Notes under the pieces: model-generated | What the model was told of the DNA's origin: nothing | Databases searched by the model: none | What the model saw: only the letters and a program-made list of their open reading frames with translations | From: Aquamicrobium defluvii | Lineage (GTDB): Bacteria > Pseudomonadota > Alphaproteobacteria > Rhizobiales > Rhizobiaceae | DNA: 33,831 nt | Direction: 5' to 3' | Assembly (NCBI RefSeq): GCF_004363725.1 | Contig: NZ_SNZF01000037.1 | Location: forward strand, 1 to 33,831 | Made by a program: the position numbers and the translations under genes | Shown here: one piece after another, positions 7,507-15,258 of the stretch | Layout: every line of letters begins with the position of its first letter | How positions within the stretch are numbered: the first letter of the stretch is position 1

Positions 7507-9132
7507 CTACCGGGCGGCAGCCAGCCCCGCCAGTTCACGGTTCTTCATCAGCTTGAAGACGATGGAATCCATCAGAGCCTGAAACGATGCGTCGATGACG
7601 TTGTCGGAGACGCCGACCGTCCACCAGCGGGCGCCGCTCCGATCCTGCGATTCGATCAGGACGCGGGTGATGGCCTCGGTGCCGCCGTTCAGGATGCGCA
7701 CCTTGTAATCGACCAGCTCCAGATCCTCGATCTCGCCCTGATAGCGGCCGAGGTCCTTGCGCAGCGCAAGGTCGAGCGCGTTGACCGGGCCATGCCCCTC
7801 AGCCACGGACATGCGCACCTCCCCCTCCACCATCACCTTGACGATGGCTTCGGAAACGGTCTTGATCTGGCCATTGGCGTCGAAGCGGCGCTCGACCATG
7901 CAGCGGAAGCTTTCGACGCTGAAGAAATCCGGTACGGTGCCCAGCGTGCGGCGGGCCAGAAGCTCGAAACTGGCGTCCGCTCCCTCATAGGCATAGCCTT
8001 CCGCCTCGCGCTCCTTGACGATGGCAACGAGCGTATCAAGGCGCGGATCGTCTCGCGAAACATCGATCCCGCGTCGCTTCAGTTCGGCCAAGAAATTGGC
8101 CTTGCCGCCCTGATCCGAAACCATGACCTTGCGGCGGTTGCCGACGCTTTCGGGCTCGACATGCTCGTAGGTGCTGGGCTCCTTGGCCAGCGCCGAGGCA
8201 TGGATGCCGGCCTTGGTGGCGAAAGCGGACGCGCCGACATAGGGCGCCTGCGCGTTGGGCGCGCGGTTCAGCAACTCGTCGAAGCCGCGCGACAGCTGCG
8301 CGATGGTGGCCAGCCGCTCCGGCGCGATGCCCGTCTCGAAGCGATCCGCATAGGTCTTCTTCAGGGCCAGCGTCGGGATCAGGGTGACGAGGTTGGCGTT
8401 GCCGCAACGCTCGCCGATGCCGTTCAGCGTGCCCTGGATCTGGCGGGCTCCGGCTTCCACCGCCGCCAGCGAATTCGCCACGGCCTGCCCCGTATCGTCA
8501 TGGGCGTGGATGCCGAGGCGGTTGCCGGGAATGCCGGCCGCGATCACCTTGCGCACGATCTCGCGCACTTCCGCCGGCTGGGTGCCGCCATTGGTGTCGC
8601 ACAGCACCACCCAGCGCGCGCCGGCCTCACAGGCGGTGCGGGCGCAGGCCAGCGCGTAGTCCGCATTGGCCTTGAAGCCGTCAAAGAAATGCTCGCAATC
8701 GACCATCGCCTCCTTGCCGGCGGCAATCGCGGCCTCGACCGACGCACGGATGGCGTCGAGGTTCTCTTCATCGGTGCAGCCCAGCGCCACACGCACCTGA
8801 TATTGCGAGCTTTTGGCGACGTAGCACACCACATCCGAGCGCGACTGAAGAAGCAGCGCCAGTCCGGGATCGTTCGAGGCCGAGACGCCGACCCGCTTGG
8901 TCATGCCGAAGGCGGCGAAGCGCGAGCGCTGTGTGCGCTTCTCGGCAAAGAACGCCGTGTCGGTGGGGTTGGCGCCCGGATAGCCGCCTTCCACATAGTC
9001 AAGGCCGAACTCGTCCAGCATGCGGGCAATGGCGATCTTGTCCTCTACCGAAAAGTCGATGCCGGGCGTCTGCTGGCCGTCGCGCAGCGTCGTGTCGTAG
9101 AGATAGATGCGCTCTTTCATTGCCCTGTCCAT
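7507..9132 (-). CDS. cimA: (R)-citramalate synthase
   Basis: About 541 aa. It condenses acetyl-CoA with pyruvate to citramalate, the threonine-independent entry to isoleucine. The HMGL-like TIM barrel begins with LYDTTLRDGQQTPG (metal and substrate site) and carries GIHAHDDTGQAVANS and GTLNGIGERCGNANL. The C-terminal LeuA allosteric domain covers roughly the last 130 residues. Length and the long linker fit the TIGR00977 citramalate synthase group rather than 2-isopropylmalate synthase LeuA. ATG 9132 has GGAAG six bases upstream; ATG 9120 is possible. It lies 49 bp after pip in the cysS-led string of genes. Confidence 0.9.
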   Translation of the reverse strand: MDRAMKERIYLYDTTLRDGQQTPGIDFSVEDKIAIARMLDEFGLDYVEGGYPGANPTDTAFFAEKRTQRSRFAAFGMTKRVGVSASNDPGLALLLQSRSDVVCYVAKSSQYQVRVALGCTDEENLDAIRASVEAAIAAGKEAMVDCEHFFDGFKANADYALACARTACEAGARWVVLCDTNGGTQPAEVREIVRKVIAAGIPGNRLGIHAHDDTGQAVANSLAAVEAGARQIQGTLNGIGERCGNANLVTLIPTLALKKTYADRFETGIAPERLATIAQLSRGFDELLNRAPNAQAPYVGASAFATKAGIHASALAKEPSTYEHVEPESVGNRRKVMVSDQGGKANFLAELKRRGIDVSRDDPRLDTLVAIVKEREAEGYAYEGADASFELLARRTLGTVPDFFSVESFRCMVERRFDANGQIKTVSEAIVKVMVEGEVRMSVAEGHGPVNALDLALRKDLGRYQGEIEDLELVDYKVRILNGGTEAITRVLIESQDRSGARWWTVGVSDNVIDASFQALMDSIVFKLMKNRELAGLAAAR

Positions 9133-9181
9133 TGCCTGCTTCCGGTCCAGAAGAACCGGAAGTTGGTAGAAATTCCTGCGG

Positions 9182-10141
9182 TCAGGCCTTGCCTGCATAT
9201 TGGTCGGTGGCGCGGATCAGACGGTCGAGGATACCGGGTTCGGAATAGGCGTGCCCCGCCCCCTCGATCAGGTGAAACTCGGCCTTCGGCCATGCCTTGT
9301 GCAGCGCCCAGGCATAGTGCGCCGGACACGGCATGTCGTAGCGGCCATGGACGATGGTGCCGGGAATGTCCTTCAGCCGGCCTGCGTCGCGCAGCAGTTG
9401 CCCCTCCTCCAGCCAGCCCGCATGGACGAAATAATGGTTCTCGATACGGGCGAAGGCGATTGCATAATCGTCCACACCGAACGGATCGCTGGTTTCAGGC
9501 TCGGGAAGCAGCGTGATCGTTTCGCCTTCCCAGATGCTCCAGGCCCTTGCGGCCTCGATCTGGGTCTGGCGGTCGCCGCTCACCAGCCGCTTGCGGTAGG
9601 CTGCGATCATGTCGCCGCGCTCTTCCTGCGGGATGGGAGCCACGAAACGTTCCCACTTGTCGGGAAACATCTGCGAGACGCCGAACTGGTAATACCATTC
9701 CAGCTCGGCACGGGTGAGCGTGTAGATGCCGCGCACCACCAGTTCGCTGACCCGCTCGGGATGCGTCTCGGCATAGGAGAGCGCCAGCGTCGAGCCCCAC
9801 GAGCCGCCGAACACCAGCCACTTTTCGAAGCCGCACATGTCGCGCAGGCGCTCGATGTCGGCGACCAGATGCCATGTGGTGTTGGCCTCCAGCGAGGCGT
9901 TCGGCGTGGATTTTCCGCAGCCGCGCTGGTCGAACAGGATAACGTCGTAAAGCGCCGGATCGAACAGCCGCCGGTGCTTTGGCGAAATGGTACCGCCCGG
10001 CCCGCCGTGCAGGAACACGGCCGGCTTCGCACCCTTGGTGCCGACCCGCTCCCAATAGACCGTATGGCCGTCGCCGACATCGAGCATGCCGCTCTCGAAC
10101 GGTTCGACCGCCGGGTAGAGGCCGCGCATTTCTCTGTTCAT
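9182..10141 (-). CDS. pip: Proline iminopeptidase
   Basis: A 319-aa cytoplasmic alpha/beta hydrolase of peptidase family S33 that releases N-terminal proline. The oxyanion-hole motif is HGGPGG (45-50), the nucleophile elbow GGSWGS has S114, the acid is D269 (HGRYD) and the base is H297 (GAGHAY). DQRGCGKS (71-78) is the family signature. The start ATG 10141 overlaps the stop of the GFA-family gene as ATGA, a mark of translational coupling. Confidence 0.93.
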   Translation of the reverse strand: MNREMRGLYPAVEPFESGMLDVGDGHTVYWERVGTKGAKPAVFLHGGPGGTISPKHRRLFDPALYDVILFDQRGCGKSTPNASLEANTTWHLVADIERLRDMCGFEKWLVFGGSWGSTLALSYAETHPERVSELVVRGIYTLTRAELEWYYQFGVSQMFPDKWERFVAPIPQEERGDMIAAYRKRLVSGDRQTQIEAARAWSIWEGETITLLPEPETSDPFGVDDYAIAFARIENHYFVHAGWLEEGQLLRDAGRLKDIPGTIVHGRYDMPCPAHYAWALHKAWPKAEFHLIEGAGHAYSEPGILDRLIRATDQYAGKA

Positions 10142-10632
10142 GATGTGCTGTCCTTTTGGGGCCATGTATCGGTATCGTGGTCGGGGTGCTGGTGCGAGAC
10201 GATCCGGACCAGAAAGCTTGCTGCTTCCTCGTCCGCCATCGTGTCCTTGCCGGGCAGCCGGTGGACGGAATCCACATAAGGCAGCTTGTTTTCGATGCCC
10301 CACTGGATGACGGGAGCGATTTCGGCCGGGCTGTCGAAGGCCCCGATGGCAAGCGCGATACCGTCCGGGGCTTCATAAGTGAGCGGCGTGCCGCATTCGC
10401 CGCAGAAACCGCGCAGGACGAGGTTGGAGGAACGGAACCTTTTCGGCTCGCCGCGCGTCCATTCGAGCTTTTCCGGCGAGACCGAAACCAGCGGTGCGTA
10501 GAAGGCGCCGAACGCCTTCTGGCACATGCGGCAATGGCAAACCGAGGCTTCGCCCAGCGCGCCCTCGATGCGGAACCGCACCGCGCCGCACTGGCAGCCG
10601 CCGGAATAGACGGGCGTGTTGTCAAGGCTCAT
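10138..10632 (-). CDS. GFA / CENP-V family zinc-binding protein
   Basis: A 164-aa protein of the glutathione-dependent formaldehyde-activating enzyme (GFA) fold. The zinc-binding cysteines are all visible: C13 and C15 (GGCQCG), C32, C34 and C37 (CHCRMC), C77 and C80 (FCGECG). Most family members have no proven activity, and the original formaldehyde claim has been questioned, so only zinc and possibly thiol chemistry is implied. It sits between a VOC protein (6-bp gap) and pip (4-bp overlap) in one unit. Confidence 0.88.
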   Translation of the reverse strand: MSLDNTPVYSGGCQCGAVRFRIEGALGEASVCHCRMCQKAFGAFYAPLVSVSPEKLEWTRGEPKRFRSSNLVLRGFCGECGTPLTYEAPDGIALAIGAFDSPAEIAPVIQWGIENKLPYVDSVHRLPGKDTMADEEAASFLVRIVSHQHPDHDTDTWPQKDSTS

Positions 10633-10638
10633 GGCGCT

Positions 10639-11022
10639 TCACTCCGGATGATGACAGACAGCCTCGATATTGTTGCCATCGGGATCGAGAACGAAGGCTC
10701 CGTAGTAATTCGGATGGTAGTGGGGCCGCAGGCCCGGCGCACCATTGTCCTTGCCGCCCGCGGCCAGCGCCGCTTCATGGAAGGCATCGACCTCGGCGCG
10801 CTTGTCGGCGGTGAAGGCGTAGTGCCGGCCCGGCCCCGCCTCTTTCGCCTCGTGCAGCCAGAACCGCGGGCGGTCATAGCCATAGCCGCCGACCTTCACC
10901 CCGCCGGTATGTTCCTCAGGCACCATCATCACCAGCGAGGCGCCCAGCGGCGCCAGCGCGGCATCGTAGAATTTTCGCGATGCCTCGAAATCGGTCACCG
11001 CAATTCCGGTATGGTCGATCAT
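10639..11022 (-). CDS. VOC-family (glyoxalase-like) protein
   Basis: A 127-aa vicinal-oxygen-chelate protein with two beta-alpha-beta-beta-beta units: IDHTGIAVTDFEASRKFY at the start, and GAFVLDPDGNNIEAVCH at the end with the usual C-terminal metal-ligand Glu. Relatives include glyoxalase I, dioxygenases and antibiotic-binding proteins; the substrate cannot be told. ATG 11022 is certain enough: GGAGGTG lies 5 bases upstream, and it overlaps the cysS stop as ATGA. Coupled to cysS and followed closely by the GFA gene. Confidence 0.87.
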   Translation of the reverse strand: MIDHTGIAVTDFEASRKFYDAALAPLGASLVMMVPEEHTGGVKVGGYGYDRPRFWLHEAKEAGPGRHYAFTADKRAEVDAFHEAALAAGGKDNGAPGLRPHYHPNYYGAFVLDPDGNNIEAVCHHPE

Positions 11023-12491
11023 CGCTTCACCTCCCATGTCGTGATGCGTTCGCCGCTGGAGGGGTCCTTGCCGTCCTTCAACTGCACACCCCTGGCCAGC
11101 AATTCGTCGCGAATGCGGTCGGCCTCGCCCCAGTTTTTGTCCCGGATGAAGGCAAGGCGAGCGGCAATCGCTTCATCCACGGCGGTTTTGTCCACCTCGG
11201 CGCTGACGTCGAACCCGAGGAATTCGAGCGCGCCACGCAGCGAGGCGGCAGCCGCCGTGTCGCCGTCCAGCGCCTCGCCGGCGAGCTGCGTCAGCACCTG
11301 AAAGGCGGAATAGGTCGAAAGATCGTCGCACAGTTCCGCGATCACCTCGTCCGGCACATCGGCGGAGCCTTCGGCGAGGTCGGCGGCACGCTTCCATTTG
11401 CGCAGCGTGTTCTCCGCTTCCTCCAGCTTGCGGACGGCGAAATCGATGGGCTCGCGGTAATGCGTCATCAGCATGGCCAGCCGCAGCACCTCTCCCGGCC
11501 ATTTGCGGCCGCCGAAATTCTCCGTCTCCAGCAGTTCGTGGATGGTGAAGAAGTTGCCGAGGCTTTTCGACATCTTCTGGCCTTCCACCTGCAGGAAGCC
11601 GTTGTGCAGCCAGTAATTGGCCATCACCGAGGTGCCATGGGCGCAACGCGACTGGGCGATCTCGTTCTCGTGATGCGGAAAGATGAGGTCGAGCCCGCCG
11701 CCATGGATATCGAAGACCTCGCCCAGATAGGCGGCGGACATGGCCGAGCACTCGATGTGCCACCCCGGCCGGCCCTTGGGCTTCCCCGTCCAGCCTGCGG
11801 CTGTCCACGCCTCTTGGCCCCACGGACTGTCCCAGCCCGGCTCCTCCGGAGAAGACAGTTTCCAGAGCACGAAGTCCTGCGGGTTCTTCTTGTGCGTATC
11901 GACGGCGACGCGGGCGCCTGCCTGCTGCTCGTCCAGAGGGCGCCTGGAGAGCTGCCCATAGTCCGGCATGGAGGCGGTGTCGAACAGGACTTCTCCTGCC
12001 GCTTCATAGGCATGGCCGCGTTCGATGAGAGATTGAATCAACGAAACCATATCCGTCTTGCCGTCTTGCCGCGCGAGCACGAACTCCGTCGCGCGCGGCT
12101 CGAAGGTCGGCGGCAGGCAGCCGAGCGCCTTCACATCCTTGTGGAACTGGTCAGCGGTCTTTTCCGTCACCCGGCGGATCGCCTCGTTGAGCGTGAGCGT
12201 GCCGGCTGCGATGTCATCGCCGAAATCGCGCAAGGCGCGTGCGTTGATCTTGTCGTCGACGTCGGTGATGTTGCGCACATAGGTGACGTGGTCCGCGCCA
12301 TAGAAATGGCGAAGCAACCGGTAAAGCACGTCGAAGACGATGACCGGGCGCGCATTGCCGATATGGGCGAAGTCGTAGACGGTCGGCCCGCACACATACA
12401 TGCGCACGTTCGACGCATCGATGGGGGAGAAATCCTCCTTCGCGCGGGTGAGCGTGTTGGTGAGGCGCAGGCCCCTGGTTTCCCTGGTCAT
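11019..12491 (-). CDS. cysS: Cysteinyl-tRNA synthetase
   Basis: A 490-aa class I aminoacyl-tRNA synthetase charging tRNA-Cys. HIGN is at 43-46 and KMSKS at 306-310. The zinc ligands that select cysteine fit C34, C248, H273 and E277. A strong GGGAAGGGG ribosome site precedes ATG 12491. Oddity: between SPWG and GRPGWHIECS there are about 14 extra residues (around 225-239), next to the zinc ligand C248. I recall this loop being short in other family members. It heads a run of overlapping genes (VOC, GFA, pip, then cimA). Confidence 0.96.
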   Translation of the reverse strand: MTRETRGLRLTNTLTRAKEDFSPIDASNVRMYVCGPTVYDFAHIGNARPVIVFDVLYRLLRHFYGADHVTYVRNITDVDDKINARALRDFGDDIAAGTLTLNEAIRRVTEKTADQFHKDVKALGCLPPTFEPRATEFVLARQDGKTDMVSLIQSLIERGHAYEAAGEVLFDTASMPDYGQLSRRPLDEQQAGARVAVDTHKKNPQDFVLWKLSSPEEPGWDSPWGQEAWTAAGWTGKPKGRPGWHIECSAMSAAYLGEVFDIHGGGLDLIFPHHENEIAQSRCAHGTSVMANYWLHNGFLQVEGQKMSKSLGNFFTIHELLETENFGGRKWPGEVLRLAMLMTHYREPIDFAVRKLEEAENTLRKWKRAADLAEGSADVPDEVIAELCDDLSTYSAFQVLTQLAGEALDGDTAAAASLRGALEFLGFDVSAEVDKTAVDEAIAARLAFIRDKNWGEADRIRDELLARGVQLKDGKDPSSGERITTWEVKR

Positions 12492-12870
12492 TCATCCCCT
12501 TCCCGGCATTGCCGGTTCAAACAGATACAGTTGCCCTTCAGCCTGCTGGCCGGGTCGTTTGTCCGATCTGGAAGGAAGATGGGCGAAAACGTCCGGGCCA
12601 GCGCGAGGCTAGCCGATAATCGAAATGCCACAAATGGCGAAGGACATCTTCATGGCGGGCTTTATCGCCTTCGCCGCTGTTGCCGTCAAGCCGCTATCGT
12701 CGGTGAAAATGTCGCTTCGACATGCGCCCCCAGTGAAAGGAAAGATTTTATTAAACATGTAATCAGAGCCTGAAAGAAGTCAAAAAGAGCGCACCTTGAC
12801 GTCACGATTTCGGCGGAATCGAGTATCATTTACTGGGATCACAAAGTAATCTGGACCTTGGGGAAGAAAA
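12492..12870. other. Gene-poor intergenic region between cysS and the 50-aa gene
   Basis: About 380 bp with no convincing known gene. It holds the cysS leader, including the perfect 13-bp palindrome CCGGCATTGCCGG at 12503-12515, directly next to the cysS ribosome site. It also holds a 45-codon open frame at 12625-12762 that I do not recognise, an AT-rich stretch at 12740-12765, and presumably the promoter of the 50-aa gene. TTGACG occurs at 12796-12801, but no well-spaced -10 follows. Confidence 0.6.
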
Positions 12871-13023
12871 ATGTCCAAAAAGAAACAGGAAAAGAAGCCT
12901 GAGAAACCGGTTCTGGCAAATCAGTACCGCGCTATCGGCCCCGCGGCCGTTGCGGCGGCGCTGCTGCATATGAACAAGAAGAAGAAACCAGCCCAGAAGT
13001 TCATCTCGCCGCGCCCCGCCTGA
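12871..13023 (+). CDS. Small basic hypothetical protein (50 aa)
   Basis: Fifty codons from ATG 12871 to TGA 13021-13023, with GGGGAA six bases before the start. The protein is built symmetrically: a Lys-rich start (MSKKKQEKKPEKP), a short Ala/Leu core (GPAAVAAALLHM, about 23-34), then a second Lys run (NKKKKPAQKF). It has ten or more lysines and few acids, so it may bind nucleic acid or membranes. I do not recognise a family. The clear ribosome site and sensible composition argue for a real gene. It converges on the SRAP gene, 71 bp away. Confidence 0.6.
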   Translation: MSKKKQEKKPEKPVLANQYRAIGPAAVAAALLHMNKKKKPAQKFISPRPA

Positions 13024-13094
13024 GGCCGGCAGCATCACCTTTTGGCTGGCCATTTCTTCGCGAAGTGTGGCGTTTCACTGTTTTGGCGTTCAGT

Positions 13095-13862
13095 TCAGAA
13101 CAGGGACATCTGCTTGTGTTCAGGCGTCTCTCCGGAAGGCGCCTTTTGCTTTGCCTCCCGCACACCGGGAGGTTCGATCCTGTTCTGTACCTCGGGGCCC
13201 ATATTCGACACCTTGTTGACGAGGCTGGAAACCGGGACCGCCTCGAAGAAGTCGGGTTGGGCCGATTTCAGGAGATCGGCCACATCGCGCGGCTCCTGGC
13301 GGCGACAGTCGAGCCATCGCGCGAAATCCTTCTCGTCGATCACCACCGGCATGCGATGATGAATATGGGCGATTGCCGGATTGGCGGCAGTGGTGAGAAG
13401 CGCGCCCGTGTCCATCTCGGAACCGCCGGGTTCACACCAGGTCTCCATCAGGCCGGCGAACGCAATGAGGCCGCCATGACGAGGTCTGATCCAGTAAGCC
13501 TGCCCCTTTGCCGGGCCGCTCTGCTGCCATTCATAGAAGCCGGATGCAGGAACCAGCGCGCGCCGGTGGCGCATGGCGGTGCGGAACGAAGGTTTCGTTG
13601 CAGCCTCTTCGGAGCGCGCGTTGAACAGGAGCGGGAAGCCCCGCGTATCCTTTACCCAGGCGGGAAGAAGCCCCCATCGCACGAGCAGCGCTTCACGGTC
13701 CGGCAGGTTGGAGCCCGGCGGGCGCGAGGGCGCAGCAACCGCCATCAGGATGGGCTGCGTGGGCGCGATGTTGTAGCGTGCGGGAAACTCTTCGAGTTCG
13801 CCGACGCCGAGGAAGGTTGCAGTCTGGTCCGCCGTAGCGGTCAGCGCGAAACGCCCGCACAT
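13095..13862 (-). CDS. SRAP-domain protein (YedK/HMCES family)
   Basis: A 255-aa protein that caps abasic sites in single-stranded DNA by a thiazolidine crosslink to its second residue. MCGRF starts the protein with catalytic C2. N31 (RYNIAPTQ), E111 (ASGFYEW) and H168 (HHRMPV) match the active site. The body is the normal length, but a tail of about 35 polar residues follows and ends in QMSLF (251-255), which matches the bacterial sliding-clamp binding pattern QLxLF. Start ATG 13862 is fixed by the need for Cys2. It is divergent from a Nudix gene with a 114-bp gap; no LexA-type GTTC-N7-GTTC box was seen there. Confidence 0.93.
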   Translation of the reverse strand: MCGRFALTATADQTATFLGVGELEEFPARYNIAPTQPILMAVAAPSRPPGSNLPDREALLVRWGLLPAWVKDTRGFPLLFNARSEEAATKPSFRTAMRHRRALVPASGFYEWQQSGPAKGQAYWIRPRHGGLIAFAGLMETWCEPGGSEMDTGALLTTAANPAIAHIHHRMPVVIDEKDFARWLDCRRQEPRDVADLLKSAQPDFFEAVPVSSLVNKVSNMGPEVQNRIEPPGVREAKQKAPSGETPEHKQMSLF

Positions 13863-13976
13863 GAATCCATCCTTTTTCCGGTACTTTCTGCTGCAAGGCG
13901 AAGGTGGGCATGGATCAGCACGCAGGCAACCGCTAAAGCTGTCTCAGCCACTCAATCCACAACCGGTCCGCAAGCC

Positions 13977-14426
13977 ATGACGACATTGCCGGAGATACCT
14001 GCCGTTTCGGTCGCGCTGGTGCGCGGCGACCGCGTGCTGCTGGTCGAGCGCGGCCGCGCGCCTTCGCAAGGGCTGTATGCCTTTCCCGGCGGCAAGGTGG
14101 AGCCCGGCGAGACGCTGGAGCAAGCCGCCCGGCGCGAACTGGCCGAGGAAACCACGCTCGATGCGCAAGCTTACCGGCCGGTGCGAACCATTCTCATAGA
14201 AGGGTCCCTTACCCGCCATCCCGTCGATTACAGGCTGACCGTATTCGCGGCCGACTACATCGGCGGCGAGGCTGTGGCGGGGGACGATGCAGCAAACGCC
14301 GCGTTCTATTCGCTCGCGGAAATGCGCGGCATGCCGCTTGCCGATTCGGTTCTCGAAGTGGCGCAGGAACTGCTTGGCAGCAGCGCCACCTTGCGCGACA
14401 AATTGTCCGGCGGGAATACCCCATGA
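13977..14426 (+). CDS. Nudix hydrolase
   Basis: A 149-aa pyrophosphohydrolase. The Nudix box runs from GGKVEPGE through RELAEET, with the pattern G-x5-E-x7-REL-x-EE intact. The usual glycine after EE-x is threonine here (EETTL). ADP-ribose or oxidised nucleotides are possible substrates; the box alone cannot decide. ATG 13977 (MTTLPEIPAVSV) is chosen because the long open frame upstream crosses the SRAP gene on the other strand. Its last four bases overlap the start of the TIGR02301 gene (ATGA), so the two are coupled. Confidence 0.87.
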   Translation: MTTLPEIPAVSVALVRGDRVLLVERGRAPSQGLYAFPGGKVEPGETLEQAARRELAEETTLDAQAYRPVRTILIEGSLTRHPVDYRLTVFAADYIGGEAVAGDDAANAAFYSLAEMRGMPLADSVLEVAQELLGSSATLRDKLSGGNTP

Positions 14427-14788
14427 AACGCGCATTGCTCACCCTTGCATTCCTCTGCGCGCTGTCACCGATGCCGGTCCGGGCCGCGCAGGCCCCGTTC
14501 GAGCCTGGCCTGATGCGGCTTGCCGAAATTCTCGGCTCGCTGCATTTCCTGCGCAATCTCTGCGGCGAGAACGGAACGGAATGGCGTAACCAGATGGAAA
14601 AGCTGCTCGAATCGGAAAATCCCGATCCCGAGAGACGTGCCCGCTTCATCGCTTCCTTCAACCGGGGATACCGCTCCTTCGGCGAGACCTATAAAAGCTG
14701 CACGCCCTCTGCTGTTGCAGCAATCAATCGCTATATGAAGGAAGGCGAGGCGTTGACCCGCGACATCGCCTCGCGCTACGGCAATTAG
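14423..14788 (+). CDS. TIGR02301-family periplasmic protein
   Basis: A 121-aa protein of a small family found in Rhizobiales, function unknown. A signal peptide (residues 1-22, MKRALLTLAFLCALSPMPVRA) should send it to the periplasm. The mature part is helical, with two conserved cysteines (in RNLCGE and YKSCTP) likely to form a disulfide, and the family motif FNRGYRSFGETYKSC. Coupled to the Nudix gene by a 4-bp overlap. Confidence 0.82.
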   Translation: MKRALLTLAFLCALSPMPVRAAQAPFEPGLMRLAEILGSLHFLRNLCGENGTEWRNQMEKLLESENPDPERRARFIASFNRGYRSFGETYKSCTPSAVAAINRYMKEGEALTRDIASRYGN

Positions 14789-14825
14789 GAGACCATTAAC
14801 TTTTCCGGCAAACTGCGCGCACAAA

Positions 14826-14854
14826 TTGCGGACAAGCGTGTTAAAGTCTTAATG
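14826..14854 (+). promoter_or_regulatory. Possible promoter of the 85-aa hypothetical gene
   Basis: TTGCGG (14826-14831) and TTAATG (14849-14854) are 17 bp apart, about 75 bp before the gene at 14927. The match to the housekeeping consensus is partial. The 138-bp gap after the TIGR02301 gene makes an independent promoter reasonable. Confidence 0.25.
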
Positions 14855-14926
14855 GGACATTAAAGGGACGTCTCAAACTTGATCCGAATTGTATGGATCG
14901 ATGTTTGAACAGGGTGAGTGTTGCGT

Positions 14927-15184
14927 ATGGAACACAGTATCAGCGACATCGACGCCATGGTCAGGGAAGAAAAGCGCCTGACCGCCGTCGAGAGCCACAA
15001 CGAGGCGTGGGCCGAAGGTCTGTCGGCCGGGATCGAGCCTGAAATCATTGCCGAGGCCGCTCTGGAGACTGCATTTTGCGAAATGCTGCGCAATAACGGT
15101 GAGACGGCGGCGCTGGCCCTGCTCGACCGCATGCGCGAGAAGGTCATCGGCGGCGCTTTCGAGCCGCATCGCCTGCGTCACTAG
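14927..15184 (+). CDS. Hypothetical protein (85 aa)
   Basis: I do not recognise this family. The product is small, acidic and predicted almost all helical (MEHSISDIDAMVREEKR...), with one cysteine (AFCEML) and no signal peptide. ATG 14927 has AGGGTGAG about 8 bases upstream; an in-frame GTG at 14918 would add three residues. It lies 138 bp after the TIGR02301 gene and before a secreted protein. A cytoplasmic accessory or regulatory role is only a guess. Confidence 0.65.
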   Translation: MEHSISDIDAMVREEKRLTAVESHNEAWAEGLSAGIEPEIIAEAALETAFCEMLRNNGETAALALLDRMREKVIGGAFEPHRLRH

Positions 15185-15258
15185 CCTTTCCCCGCCGGCC
15201 TGCCTTTGACGCGATCACCTGGGTGGGGCATCATCCGGGTTCGATGGAGATGCGGACA

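Noticed and set aside
13863..13976. LexA (SOS) box between the SRAP and Nudix genes
   Set aside because: The alphaproteobacterial pattern GTTC-N7-GTTC (or GAAC-N7-GAAC) was not found in the intergenic sequence, so SOS control is not claimed.
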